DNA of 64,000 nucleotides from contig NZ_FXUL01000016.1 of the NCBI RefSeq assembly GCF_900182955.1, forward strand, positions 1-64,000, in the 5' to 3' direction. The stretch's first letter is position 1, and the number at the start of each line of letters is the position of its first letter. The position numbers and the translations under genes are program-made. The stretch comes from Noviherbaspirillum suwonense (GTDB lineage Bacteria > Pseudomonadota > Gammaproteobacteria > Burkholderiales > Burkholderiaceae_D). Shown here one piece after another: positions 15,909-24,543 of the stretch. The notes beneath the pieces are model-generated. The model did no database searches. It had not been told where the DNA came from and saw only the letters and a list, made by a program, of their open reading frames with translations.

Positions 15909-17138
15909 TCAGGCCACGCCGTGCCGGCGCCGGTAGCCGTCGAGAAAACGCGCGATGCGGCCGACCGCCTCGGTCAGGTCGTCGGTGTTGGGCAGGAAAA
16001 CGACGCGGAAATGGTCGGTGGCCGGGCAGTTGAAGCCGGTTCCCTGGACGATCAGCACCCGCTCCTCGGCCAGCAGGTCGTAGGCGAACTGCTGGTCGTC
16101 GTGGATCGGGTACATCTTCGGGTCCAGCCGCGGGAACATGTAGAGCGCCGACTTCGGCTTGACGCAGGTCACGCCGGGGATCTCGGTCAGCAGCTTGTGC
16201 GCGAGGTCGCGCTGGCGCAGCAGCCGGCCGCCGGGGCCGACCAGGTCGTCGATGCTCTGGTAGCCGCCGAGCGCGGTCTGGATCGCGAACTGGCCGGGCG
16301 CGTTGGCGCACAGCCGCATCGACGCCAGCATGTTGAGGCCCTCGATGTAATCCTTCGCATGCCGCTTCTCGCCCGACACCACCATCCAGCCGGCGCGGTA
16401 GCCGCAGGAACGGTAGTTCTTCGACAGGCCGTTAAGGGTGATGAACAGCACGTCGTCGGCCAGCGACGCCATCGAGGTATGCGTATTGCCGTCGTAGAGC
16501 ACCTTGTCGTAGATCTCGTCGGCGAACACCACCAGCTGGTGCCGGCGCGCGAGTTCGACGATTTCCTTCAGCAGCTCGACGCTGTACAGCGCGCCGGTCG
16601 GGTTGTTCGGGTTGATGACGACGATGGCCCGGGTGTTCGGCGTGATCTTCTTCCTGATGTCCTCGATGTCGGGCATCCACTCGGACTGCTCGTCGCAGAC
16701 GTAATGCACCGGCGTGCCGCCCGACAGGCTGACCGCGGCGGTCCACAGCGGATAGTCCGGCGCCGGCACCAGCACCTCGTCGCCGGTGTTGAGCAGCGCG
16801 TTCATGCTCATGACGATCAGTTCCGACGCGCCATTGCCGAGATAGATGTCGTCGATGGTGACGCCGGCGATATTTTTCTGCTGGGTGTAATGCATCACCG
16901 CCTTGCGCGGCGCGAACAGGCCCTTGGAGTCGGTGTAGCCTGACGCATTGCCCATGTTGCGTATCATGTCCTGCACGATCTCGTCCGGCGCGTCGAAGCC
17001 GAAGGCGGCCAGGTTGCCGATGTTGAGCTTGATGATCTTGTGGCCATCCTCCTCCATCTGGCGCGCCTTCTCCAGCACGGGGCCACGGATGTCATAACAG
17101 ACGTCTGCCAGTTTCCTGGATTTCTGAATCGGTCGCAC
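15909..17138 (-). CDS. alaA: Alanine-synthesising aminotransferase AlaA
   Basis: The 409-residue class I/II PLP aminotransferase forms alanine from pyruvate and glutamate. Features are LNIGNLAAFGFDAP near residue 40, INPNNPTGALYS (about 177-188), FADEIYDKVLYDG, and the PLP lysine in GLSKNYRSCGYRAGWM (about 245-260). I chose GTG at 17138 (VRPIQKSRKL), which gives the usual family start and follows AAGGGAA; an ATG 32 codons upstream would add an unrelated low-quality extension. It heads the alaA-hom-thrC operon and is divergent from the Mth938/arn gene set. Confidence 0.9.
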   Translation of the reverse strand: MRPIQKSRKLADVCYDIRGPVLEKARQMEEDGHKIIKLNIGNLAAFGFDAPDEIVQDMIRNMGNASGYTDSKGLFAPRKAVMHYTQQKNIAGVTIDDIYLGNGASELIVMSMNALLNTGDEVLVPAPDYPLWTAAVSLSGGTPVHYVCDEQSEWMPDIEDIRKKITPNTRAIVVINPNNPTGALYSVELLKEIVELARRHQLVVFADEIYDKVLYDGNTHTSMASLADDVLFITLNGLSKNYRSCGYRAGWMVVSGEKRHAKDYIEGLNMLASMRLCANAPGQFAIQTALGGYQSIDDLVGPGGRLLRQRDLAHKLLTEIPGVTCVKPKSALYMFPRLDPKMYPIHDDQQFAYDLLAEERVLIVQGTGFNCPATDHFRVVFLPNTDDLTEAVGRIARFLDGYRRRHGVA

Positions 17139-17324
17139 GGGACGCTTCCCTTGAAATGATGGGCGGGCAGGACGGAATGCTGCGCCGCGAGAAAAAGGTC
17201 CATTCTGCCGAATGCCACCCGTTTTATCAATCAATACCGGGAATCCGCCAGCCGAAAAACGCTACAATGCCGCTTCTTTTACCGGCTAATGCCCTCGTGC
17301 GGGAAAACGCGGGGCCCTCCTGTC

Positions 17325-17708
17325 ATGAAGCTACATGCAACCTCCACGCAGCAGTACCAGACCGTCACCGCCTACGATGAGAACAGCGTCGAGATCAATG
17401 CGACGACTTACCGCCGAAGCCTGCTGGTGATGCCCGAAATGGCGCCGGCCGACTGGCCGGTCAGCTCCTTCGATGCGCTGCGCGTCGAAGACTTCGCGCA
17501 GATCGACGCGATCGACCCGGACGTGGTCATCCTCGGCACCGGCGCGCGCCAGCGTTTCATCCACCCGCGACTGATCGCTGCGCTGACCGCGCGCCGGGTC
17601 GGCGTCGAAACCATGGACAACCCGGCGGCATGCCGCACCTACAACATCCTGATGGCCGAGGGCCGCCGGGTCGCGCTGGCGCTGATCCTGGACGCGCCGG
17701 CCGAATGA
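17325..17708 (+). CDS. Mth938-like domain protein (DUF498)
   Basis: This 127-residue cytoplasmic protein belongs to the small Mth938-like family, whose biochemical role is unclear. Typical segments are VEINATTYRRSLLVMP, DPDVVILGTGARQRF (about 61-75) and VETMDNPAACRTYNILMAEGRRV near the C-terminus. I start at MKLHATST (17325); twelve more in-frame codons are possible upstream. Its stop overlaps the arnT start (ATGA), so the two are translationally coupled. It shares a divergent intergenic region with alaA. Confidence 0.85.
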   Translation: MKLHATSTQQYQTVTAYDENSVEINATTYRRSLLVMPEMAPADWPVSSFDALRVEDFAQIDAIDPDVVILGTGARQRFIHPRLIAALTARRVGVETMDNPAACRTYNILMAEGRRVALALILDAPAE

Positions 17709-19384
17709 ACCAACTGCACCGTTCGCGGCCCCTGGTCATCTTCCTGCTCGTCGCGTTCTGCGCGGTCTGGTTCTACGCATTGAGCGCACGCACGCTGGTG
17801 CCGACCGACGAAGGCCGCTACGCCGAAATGGGTCGCGAAATGGTGGTGACCAACGACTGGATCACGCCGCGCCTGAACGGCATCAAGTATTTCGAGAAGC
17901 CGCCGCTGCAGACCTGGATGAACGCGGCGACCTTCAAGGCCTTCGGCTTCGGCGAATGGCAGGCGCGGCTCTGGACAGGGCTGTGCGGCCTGCTCGGCAT
18001 TGCGCTGGTCGCGCTGGCCGGCCGCCGGCTGTATGGCGGCGCGGTTGCCTTCAGCGCCGCCACCGTTCTCGCCTCCAGCTTCCTGTGGGCCGCGCTCGGC
18101 CACGTCAACACGCTGGACATGGGACTGGCGGGCATGATGACCGTGTCGCTGTGCAGCCTGCTGATTGCCCAGCGCAATGACGCGGCCCCGGCCGAACGCC
18201 GCAACTGGATGCTGGCCTGCTGGGCCGGCATGGCGCTGGCGGTGCTGTCCAAGGGACTGATCGGCATCGTGCTGCCGGGCGCGGTGCTGGTGCTCTACAC
18301 GGTGCTGGCGCGCGACTGGGCGATCTGGCGCCGGCTGCACCTGCTGGCCGGCCTGCTGCTGTTTTTCGCGATCACCGTGCCCTGGTTCGTGCTGGTCTCG
18401 CTGCGCAATCCGGAATTCGCCTGGTTCTTCTTCGTCCACGAGCACCTGCAGCGCTTCACCAGCAATGTGCATCACCGCGCCGGGCCGCTGTTCTACTTCG
18501 TTCCCATCCTGGCGCTGGGCCTGATGCCATGGCTGGGAACGCTGCCGCAGGCGATGTGGAATGCGCGCCGCGACAGCGCCGCCGGCTTCCAGCCGAAAAT
18601 CCTGCTGGGCACCTGGGCCGTGTTCATCTTCGTGTTTTTCAGCGTATCCGGCTCCAAGCTGCCGTCCTACATCCTGCCCATCTTCCCGGCGCTGGCCCTG
18701 CTGATCGGCTGCCACCTGCAGCAGGCCGGCAGGCGCAGCGTGATGATCAGCGCCGGCATGCTCGCGCTGTTCGCCGCAGTTGGCCTGGCGCTGCTGCCCA
18801 AGGTCGCGGCGATGGCCAGCAATGCGTTCGAGGCGCCGCTGTACCGCGAATACGGCTGGTGGGTCGGCGTCACCGCCGCGCTGACGCTGGTGGGCAGCCT
18901 GGCCGCCATGTGGCAGGCGCGCCGCAGCGTCCAGGCCGGCATGCTGCTGCTGGCCATCACCGGTTTCATGTCCGGCCAGATGCTGATGCTGGGCCACGAG
19001 CCGATGGGCCGCTACGCCGCCGGCGTCGGCCACCTGCCGGCGCTGGAGGCGGAACTGACGCCGCAGACGCCGCTGTATATCGTCGGCCGCTACGAGCAGT
19101 CGCTGCCGTTCTACCTGGGCCGCACCATGACCATGGTGCAGCATGCGGACGAGCTCGAATTCGGCCTGCAGCAGCAGCCGGAACTGTGGCTGCCGACGCG
19201 CGAGGCATTCATGCAGGTCTGGCTGCGCAACCATGCCAGCGGCACCGCCACCGTGGCGATCCTGAGCCGCGACGCCTACGACCAGTTCGTCAGGGCCGGC
19301 CTGCCGATGCGGGTGATCGGCGACGACCCGCGCCGGGTCATCGTCAGCAGCCTGCTCAAGCCCCCTTCCCGCACATCCACCTGA
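17705..19384 (+). CDS. arnT: ArnT-like lipid A aminoarabinose transferase (GT83)
   Basis: This 559-residue polytopic glycosyltransferase of the PMT/ArnT superfamily transfers aminoarabinose from undecaprenyl phosphate to lipid A on the periplasmic side. After the first membrane segment comes PTDEGRYAEMGREMV (about 39-53), matching the ArnT periplasmic loop with its essential Asp-Glu, and YFEKPPLQTWMNA (about 67-79). Around a dozen hydrophobic segments and a soluble C-terminal part follow. The start overlaps the upstream stop codon. Genes for arnB, C, A and D follow, supporting Ara4N rather than protein mannosylation. Confidence 0.88.
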   Translation: MNQLHRSRPLVIFLLVAFCAVWFYALSARTLVPTDEGRYAEMGREMVVTNDWITPRLNGIKYFEKPPLQTWMNAATFKAFGFGEWQARLWTGLCGLLGIALVALAGRRLYGGAVAFSAATVLASSFLWAALGHVNTLDMGLAGMMTVSLCSLLIAQRNDAAPAERRNWMLACWAGMALAVLSKGLIGIVLPGAVLVLYTVLARDWAIWRRLHLLAGLLLFFAITVPWFVLVSLRNPEFAWFFFVHEHLQRFTSNVHHRAGPLFYFVPILALGLMPWLGTLPQAMWNARRDSAAGFQPKILLGTWAVFIFVFFSVSGSKLPSYILPIFPALALLIGCHLQQAGRRSVMISAGMLALFAAVGLALLPKVAAMASNAFEAPLYREYGWWVGVTAALTLVGSLAAMWQARRSVQAGMLLLAITGFMSGQMLMLGHEPMGRYAAGVGHLPALEAELTPQTPLYIVGRYEQSLPFYLGRTMTMVQHADELEFGLQQQPELWLPTREAFMQVWLRNHASGTATVAILSRDAYDQFVRAGLPMRVIGDDPRRVIVSSLLKPPSRTST

Positions 19385-19388
19385 TCCG

Positions 19389-19760
19389 ATGACACTTTCG
19401 ACCTTTGGCTTCATCTTCACCGGCATCATGCTCAATGCGCTGGCCCAGCTGCTGCTGAAGGCCGGCACCAACGCGGTCGGCGCCATCCACCTCGACAGCG
19501 GCCACCTGCTGCCCACCGCCATCAAGCTGGCCACGCAATTGCCCATCCTGGGTGGGCTGGCCTGCTACGTGGTGTCGCTGGTGGTCTGGATCATCGGCCT
19601 GTCGCGGGTCGATGTGACCATTGCCTACCCGCTGCTGTCGCTCGGTTACATCGTCAACGCGTTTGGCGCCTGGTATTTCCTCGGCGAGACCATGTCGGCC
19701 CAGCGGATGCTGGCGGTCGGCGTGATCATCGTCGGCGTGGCGCTGCTGGCGCGCAGCTGA
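19389..19760 (+). CDS. Small multidrug-resistance-like flippase subunit (ArnE/ArnF type)
   Basis: The 123-residue protein has four membrane helices of the EmrE/EamA fold: LNALAQLLLKAGTNAVG in the first, then IAYPLLSLGYIVNAFGAWYFLGE and the typical QRMLAVGVIIVGVALLAR end. In enterobacteria ArnE and ArnF form a pair that flips Ara4N-undecaprenyl phosphate. Only one such gene is present here, so it may act as a homodimer. It lies four bases after arnT, inside the arn cluster, which is the main basis for the role. Confidence 0.8.
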   Translation: MTLSTFGFIFTGIMLNALAQLLLKAGTNAVGAIHLDSGHLLPTAIKLATQLPILGGLACYVVSLVVWIIGLSRVDVTIAYPLLSLGYIVNAFGAWYFLGETMSAQRMLAVGVIIVGVALLARS

Positions 19761-19830
19761 GGCGCGCCCGCCCGACGCCGGTCCCGGTTTCCCGCATCCA
19801 CCCGCCCTGCTCCCCAACATCACAATCACC

Positions 19831-20952
19831 ATGACCCAGCCCTTCCTGCCCTTTGCCAAGCCCGTCATCGACGAGGAAACCATCGCCGCGGTCGGCGACG
19901 TGCTGCGTTCCGGCTGGATCACGTCCGGCCCGAAAGTGCAGGCCTTCGAAGCCGCGCTGTCCGCTTACTTCGGCGGCCGGCTGGTGCGCACCTTCAACTC
20001 CGGCACCTGCACGATGGAAATCGCGCTGCGCATCGCCGGGATCGGCCCCGGCGATGAAGTCATCACCACGCCGATCTCGTGGGTAGCCACCGCCAACGTG
20101 ATCCTGGAAGTCGGCGCGACGCCGGTGTTCGCCGACATCGACCCGGTCACCCGGAACATCGACCTCGACCGCGTGGAGGCCGCGATCACGCCGCGCACCC
20201 GGGCGATCATCCCGGTCTACCTGGCCGGTCTGCCGGTCGACATGGACCGGCTGTACGACATCGCGCAGCGGCACAAGCTGCGGGTAGTGGAGGATGCGGC
20301 ACAGGCGATAGGCTCGAGCTGGCATGGCAGACGGATAGGCGCGTTCGGCGACCTGGTCTCGTTCAGCTTCCAGGCCAACAAGAACATCACCAGCTCCGAG
20401 GGCGGCTGCCTGGTGCTGAACACGCCCGAGGAAGCGCGGCTGGCGGAAAAATACCGGCTGCAGGGCGTGACCCGCAGCGGCCACGACGGCCTGGAAGTCG
20501 ATGTCCTCGGCGGCAAATTCAACATGACGGACATCGCCGCGGCCATCGGCCTGGGCCAGTTCGCGCATCTCGAGGAAGTCACCGCCCACCGCCGCCTGCT
20601 GGCGCGCCGCTATTTCGCGCTGTTCGGCGAGCGTTTCGAGGCGGACTACGGCGCCCAGCTGCCGGTCGCGGATTTCGAGAACAGCAACTGGCACATGTTC
20701 CAGCTGGTGCTGCCGGAACGCATCACGCGCGCCGACTTCATGGAACGCATGGCGCAGCAGCAGATCGGCATCGGCTACCATTACCCGCCTATCCACCTGC
20801 TGGCGCTGTACCGGGCGCGCGGCTTCGGCGAGGGCATGTTCCCGGTGGCCGAGCGGGTCGGCCGCCGCATCGTTTCGCTGCCGCTGTTCGCCACCATGCA
20901 GGAAAGCGATGTCGATCGCGTGGTCGACGCGGTAAAATCCGCATTAACCTAA
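19831..20952 (+). CDS. arnB: UDP-4-amino-4-deoxy-L-arabinose aminotransferase ArnB (DegT/DnrJ family)
   Basis: This 373-residue PLP sugar aminotransferase converts UDP-4-ketopentose to UDP-Ara4N. It begins FLPFAKPVIDEETIAAV, contains TTPISWVATANVILEVGATPVFADID, and has the PLP lysine K184 in FSFQANKNITSSEGG, close to the ArnB motif. VEDAAQAIGSSWHGR supplies the PLP-interacting aspartate. Length is close to E. coli ArnB. The surrounding arnT, arnC, arnA and arnD homologues make ArnB the best assignment within a large sugar aminotransferase family. Confidence 0.88.
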   Translation: MTQPFLPFAKPVIDEETIAAVGDVLRSGWITSGPKVQAFEAALSAYFGGRLVRTFNSGTCTMEIALRIAGIGPGDEVITTPISWVATANVILEVGATPVFADIDPVTRNIDLDRVEAAITPRTRAIIPVYLAGLPVDMDRLYDIAQRHKLRVVEDAAQAIGSSWHGRRIGAFGDLVSFSFQANKNITSSEGGCLVLNTPEEARLAEKYRLQGVTRSGHDGLEVDVLGGKFNMTDIAAAIGLGQFAHLEEVTAHRRLLARRYFALFGERFEADYGAQLPVADFENSNWHMFQLVLPERITRADFMERMAQQQIGIGYHYPPIHLLALYRARGFGEGMFPVAERVGRRIVSLPLFATMQESDVDRVVDAVKSALT

Positions 20953-20965
20953 TATTCCGCATCAA

Positions 20966-21940
20966 ATGAAACCGGAAATCTCTGTCGTCATACCCGTCTA
21001 CAACGAGGAAGCCGGCCTGGCGAAGCTGTTTGGCCGCCTCTATCCCGCCCTCGATGCGCTCGGACTGTCCTACGAAGTGCTGTTCGTCAACGACGGCAGC
21101 CGCGACCGCTCGGCCGCCATCCTGGCCGACCAGTTCCGGCTGCGGCCGGATGTCACCCGCGTCGTGCTGTTCAACGGGAATTACGGCCAGCACATGGCGA
21201 TCCTTGCCGGCTTCGAGGCGACCCGCGGCGACATCGTCATCACGCTCGACGCCGACCTGCAGAACCCGCCGGAGGAAATCGGCAACCTGATCGCCAAGGT
21301 CCGCGAAGGCTACGACTACGTCGGCTCGATCCGCCGCGAGCGCCAAGATTCGGCCTGGCGCACCTATGCGTCGCGGCTGATGAACCGGCTGCGGGAGCGG
21401 ATCACGAAAATCAAGATGACCGACCAGGGCAACATGCTGCGCGCCTACGGCCGCAACATCATCGACCTGATCAACCAGTGCAAGGAAGTCAACACCTTCA
21501 TCCCGGCGCTGGCCTACACCTTCGCCCGCAACCCGACCGAGATCATCGTCGAACACGAGGAGCGGGCGGCCGGCGAGTCCAAGTATTCTTTCTACAGCCT
21601 GGTGCGGCTGAATTTCGACCTGATCACCGGGTTCTCGCTGGTGCCGCTGCAGTTTTTCTCGATGCTGGGCATCCTGCTGTCGCTGGCCTCGGCGCTGCTG
21701 TTCGCGCTGCTGCTGCTGCGCCGCTTCCTGCTAGGCGCCGAGGTCGAGGGACTGTTCACGCTGTTCGCGATCAATTTCTTCCTGCTCGGCGTGATCCTGT
21801 TCGGCATCGGACTGGTCGGCGAATATGTCGGCCGCATCTACCAGCAGGTGCGCGGCAGGCCGCGCTACGTGGTGCAGACCATCCTGCAGGACGAGCCGGC
21901 GCGCCGCACGGTGCGCGACATCGGCGCGCGCCAGCCATGA
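20966..21940 (+). CDS. arnC: Undecaprenyl-phosphate 4-deoxy-4-formamido-L-arabinose transferase ArnC
   Basis: The 324-residue GT2 enzyme has an N-terminal cytoplasmic catalytic domain with SVVIPVYNEEAGL (about 5-17), LFVNDGSRDRS, the metal-binding DAD at 95-97 in TLDADLQNPPEE, and two C-terminal membrane helices (about 228-255 and 265-290). It attaches the formylated sugar to undecaprenyl phosphate on the inner face of the inner membrane. Its stop overlaps the next gene's ATG by four bases. Confidence 0.9.
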   Translation: MKPEISVVIPVYNEEAGLAKLFGRLYPALDALGLSYEVLFVNDGSRDRSAAILADQFRLRPDVTRVVLFNGNYGQHMAILAGFEATRGDIVITLDADLQNPPEEIGNLIAKVREGYDYVGSIRRERQDSAWRTYASRLMNRLRERITKIKMTDQGNMLRAYGRNIIDLINQCKEVNTFIPALAYTFARNPTEIIVEHEERAAGESKYSFYSLVRLNFDLITGFSLVPLQFFSMLGILLSLASALLFALLLLRRFLLGAEVEGLFTLFAINFFLLGVILFGIGLVGEYVGRIYQQVRGRPRYVVQTILQDEPARRTVRDIGARQP

Positions 21941-22851
21941 AGCGCGCGGTCGTATTTGCTTATCACAACGTCGGCGTGCGCTGCCTGAAGGTGCTGGCCG
22001 CGCGCGGCATCGACGTCGCGCTGGTCGTCACGCATCACGACAATCCGGCCGAGACCATCTGGTTCGAGTCGGTCGCGGCGCTGTGCGACGAGATGGGCAT
22101 CCCGTGGATTGCGCCGGACGACCCGTCCACGCCGGAACTGCATGCGCAGGTGGCCGCGGCGCAGCCGGATTTCATCTTCAGCTTCTACTACCGGCACATG
22201 CTCCCGACCGCCGTGCTGGCGCTGGCGCCGCGCGGCGCCTACAACCTGCACGGTTCGCTGCTGCCCAGGTACCGCGGCCGCGTGCCGGTCAACTGGGCGG
22301 TGCTGCACGGCGAGACGGAAACCGGCGCGACCCTGCATGAAATGACGGCCAAGCCGGACGCCGGCGCCATCATCGGGCAGACCATGGTGCCCATCCTGCC
22401 CGACGACACAGCGTTCGAGGTATTCGGCAAGCTGACCGTCGCCTCGGAGCAGACGCTGTGGCTGGCCTTGCCCGGCCTGATCGCCGGCACCGCGCCCAGG
22501 CTGCCGAACGACCTGTCGCAGGGCAGCTATTTCGGCGGACGCAAGCCGGAAGACGGCCGCATCGACTGGACGCGCCCGGCGCGCGAGATCTACAACCTGC
22601 ACCGCGCGGTCGCGCCGCCCTATCCCGGCGCCTGGACCGTGGTCGGCGGCCGCACGCTGGTGCTGGGCCGCGCCCGGATGGCCGCCGGCAGGTTCGACGG
22701 CCAGCCCGGCCTCGCGCTCCGCGACGGCCAGCTGCTCGGCATAGGCGGCGACGGCCAGGCGCTGCGCATCATCGAACTGCTGGAAAACGGCAGGCCGCTC
22801 GGCCCGGAACAAGTCCGGGGCCTGCCCGGCCTGGCAGGACGGGACGCCTGA
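21937..22851 (+). CDS. arnA: UDP-Ara4N formyltransferase (ArnA N-terminal domain only)
   Basis: This 304-residue protein corresponds to the formyltransferase half of E. coli ArnA (about 660 residues). It has the 10-formyl-THF formyltransferase motif NLHGSLLPRYRGRVPVNWA (about 102-120) with the catalytic Asn and His, followed by MTAKPDAGAIIGQ supplying the Asp, and a C-terminal oligonucleotide-binding-like domain. The UDP-glucuronate decarboxylase half is absent from the gene and from the window. It overlaps arnC by four bases and ends one base before the arnD GTG. Confidence 0.88.
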   Translation: MKRAVVFAYHNVGVRCLKVLAARGIDVALVVTHHDNPAETIWFESVAALCDEMGIPWIAPDDPSTPELHAQVAAAQPDFIFSFYYRHMLPTAVLALAPRGAYNLHGSLLPRYRGRVPVNWAVLHGETETGATLHEMTAKPDAGAIIGQTMVPILPDDTAFEVFGKLTVASEQTLWLALPGLIAGTAPRLPNDLSQGSYFGGRKPEDGRIDWTRPAREIYNLHRAVAPPYPGAWTVVGGRTLVLGRARMAAGRFDGQPGLALRDGQLLGIGGDGQALRIIELLENGRPLGPEQVRGLPGLAGRDA

Positions 22852-22852
22852 C

Positions 22853-23788
22853 GTGCCGCTGCTGACCCTGAAAATCGATGTCGACACCTACCGGGGCACG
22901 CGCGAGGGCGTGCCCGGCCTGGTGCGCATGCTGGCCCGGCACGGCGCCGGCGCGACCTTCCTGTTCTCGCTCGGGCCGGACCACACCGGCTGGGCGCTGC
23001 GGCGCGCGCTGCGGCCGGGTTTCTTCCAGAAAGTGTCCCGCACCTCGGTGCTCGAGCATTACGGCCTGAAAACCCTGATGTACGGCGTGCTGCTGCCCGC
23101 GCCCGACATCGGCCGCGACTGCGCGGCGGAAATGCGGGCGGTGCGCGACGCCGGCTTCGAATGCGGCATCCATACCTGGGACCACGTGGTCTGGCAGGAC
23201 AATGTCCGGCATCGCGGCAGCGACTGGACCGCACGGCAGATGCAGCAGGCTTTCCAGCGCTTCAGCGAGATCTTCGGCGTCGCGCCGCGCACCCATGGCG
23301 CGGCCGGGTGGCAGATGAACGCGCATGCGTTCAGCCAGCTCGACGCGCTCGGCATCGGCTACGCGTCCGACGGCCGCGCCGCGCTCACCGACGACGGCGG
23401 CCTGGCCGAGCCGGGCATCGGCCCGCACCGGCTGAGCGTGAACGGCAAGGCGCTGTCCTGCATCCAGATGCCGACCACGCTGCCCACGCTCGACGAACTG
23501 CTCGGCCGGACGATCGCCGGGGTCGTCATCACGCCGGCGAATATCGCCGACTTCCTGCTCGGGCTGACCGCGGATGGGCGCGATCATGTCTATACGCTGC
23601 ATGCCGAACTTGAAGGGCAGAAACTCGCCCCCATCTTCGACCAGTTGCTGGCCGGCTGGAAGGCCCAGGGCTACCGGCTGGGCTCGATGGCGGACTACAA
23701 CGGCAGCCTGGACCGCGCCAGCCTTCCGGTGCGGCCGATGCAGTGGGGCGTCCTGCCGGGACGGTCCGGCGAACTGATCGTCAGCTGA
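22853..23788 (+). CDS. arnD: 4-deoxy-4-formamido-L-arabinose-phosphoundecaprenol deformylase ArnD
   Basis: The 311-residue NodB-type polysaccharide deacetylase removes the formyl group after transfer to undecaprenyl phosphate. LKIDVDTYRGTREGVPGL (about 4-21) carries the first metal ligand motif, and GIHTWDHVVWQD (about 103-114) the conserved histidines. THGAAGWQMN is the motif 3 region, and the C-terminus has the HAELEG segment. The start is GTG at 22853, one base after the arnA stop. It is the last gene of the arn cluster. Confidence 0.9.
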   Translation: MPLLTLKIDVDTYRGTREGVPGLVRMLARHGAGATFLFSLGPDHTGWALRRALRPGFFQKVSRTSVLEHYGLKTLMYGVLLPAPDIGRDCAAEMRAVRDAGFECGIHTWDHVVWQDNVRHRGSDWTARQMQQAFQRFSEIFGVAPRTHGAAGWQMNAHAFSQLDALGIGYASDGRAALTDDGGLAEPGIGPHRLSVNGKALSCIQMPTTLPTLDELLGRTIAGVVITPANIADFLLGLTADGRDHVYTLHAELEGQKLAPIFDQLLAGWKAQGYRLGSMADYNGSLDRASLPVRPMQWGVLPGRSGELIVS

Positions 23789-23883
23789 AATCATCGATCG
23801 AGGCGCCGGTTGAACGTTCGGCCGGCCTTCCCGCTCTATGGTTGTGTAGCCAGCAACACCGATCGAACAAACAGGAGAACATT

Positions 23884-24360
23884 GTGGTAGAAAGCCCACC
23901 TGCGCTGCATGACATCGTGCCCGATTTTTCCGCCGCAATGACGAGCGAGCAGACGTTCCGGCTGCAGGACTATCGCGGCAGGAATATCGTGCTGTACTTC
24001 TATCCGAAGGACAATACGCCCGGCTGCACCACCGAGGGCATACGCTTTCGCGAGCTTTATCCCGAATTCCAGCAGGCCAATACCGAGATCGTCGGCGTCA
24101 GCCGCGACAGCCTGCGCTCGCACGAAAGTTTCCGGGCCAAGCTGGCGATGCCCTTCCAGCTGATCTCCGACCCGGACGAAAGCCTGTGCAATCTGTTCAA
24201 CGTGATCAGAAGCAAGACCATGTACGGAAAGGCGGTCCGCGGTGTTGATCGCAGCACATTCATCATTGACGCTTCCGGGCGATTAGTGAAAGAATGGCGT
24301 GGAGTGAAAGTGCCCGGGCATGTAGACGAAGTGCTCGAATTCGTGAAGGCTATCCATTAA
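23884..24360 (+). CDS. bcp: Thioredoxin-dependent peroxiredoxin, Bcp/PrxQ type
   Basis: This 158-residue peroxidase reduces hydrogen peroxide and organic peroxides. The peroxidatic cysteine is C48 in YPKDNTPGCTTEG, with Thr45 and a conserved Arg further on. The common resolving cysteine five residues later is missing (Ile in its place), so resolution would need another cysteine (one lies in DESLCNLF) or an external thiol. I chose GTG at 23884 because AGGAG sits six bases upstream; the in-frame extension is not protein-like. Confidence 0.88.
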   Translation: MVESPPALHDIVPDFSAAMTSEQTFRLQDYRGRNIVLYFYPKDNTPGCTTEGIRFRELYPEFQQANTEIVGVSRDSLRSHESFRAKLAMPFQLISDPDESLCNLFNVIRSKTMYGKAVRGVDRSTFIIDASGRLVKEWRGVKVPGHVDEVLEFVKAIH

Positions 24361-24402
24361 TTCGCTCGACACGTTGAATCTTAAAAGAAACCTCAGCCTC
24401 AG

Positions 24403-24441
24403 GCCGTTTGAAGAAAAGGGAAGTTTCCTTTTCCAAACGGC
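24403..24441. other. Long stem-loop downstream of the peroxiredoxin gene
   Basis: GCCGTTTG at 24403-24410 pairs with CAAACGGC at 24434-24441, and GAAAAGG at 24413-24419 with CCTTTTC at 24427-24433. This leaves a two-base AA bulge and a seven-base loop, about 15 base pairs in all. It is followed by TTTGTG, a weak U-tract. It may terminate or protect the bcp message; a small RNA is possible but unsupported. Confidence 0.55.
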
Positions 24442-24543
24442 TTTGTGCATTCTGCAGCACCGCTTTTCCATTGTTCCGCCCTGCATTATTCGCCAACCGT
24501 CCGCCCAGGCCGCGCGCCGCGGACATATTAGATTGAGGTCCTG

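Noticed and set aside
17639-19546. 635-codon minus-strand open frame opposite arnT
   Set aside because: A GC-bias shadow with low-complexity Gln/Arg-rich composition; arnT on the plus strand has clear family motifs.
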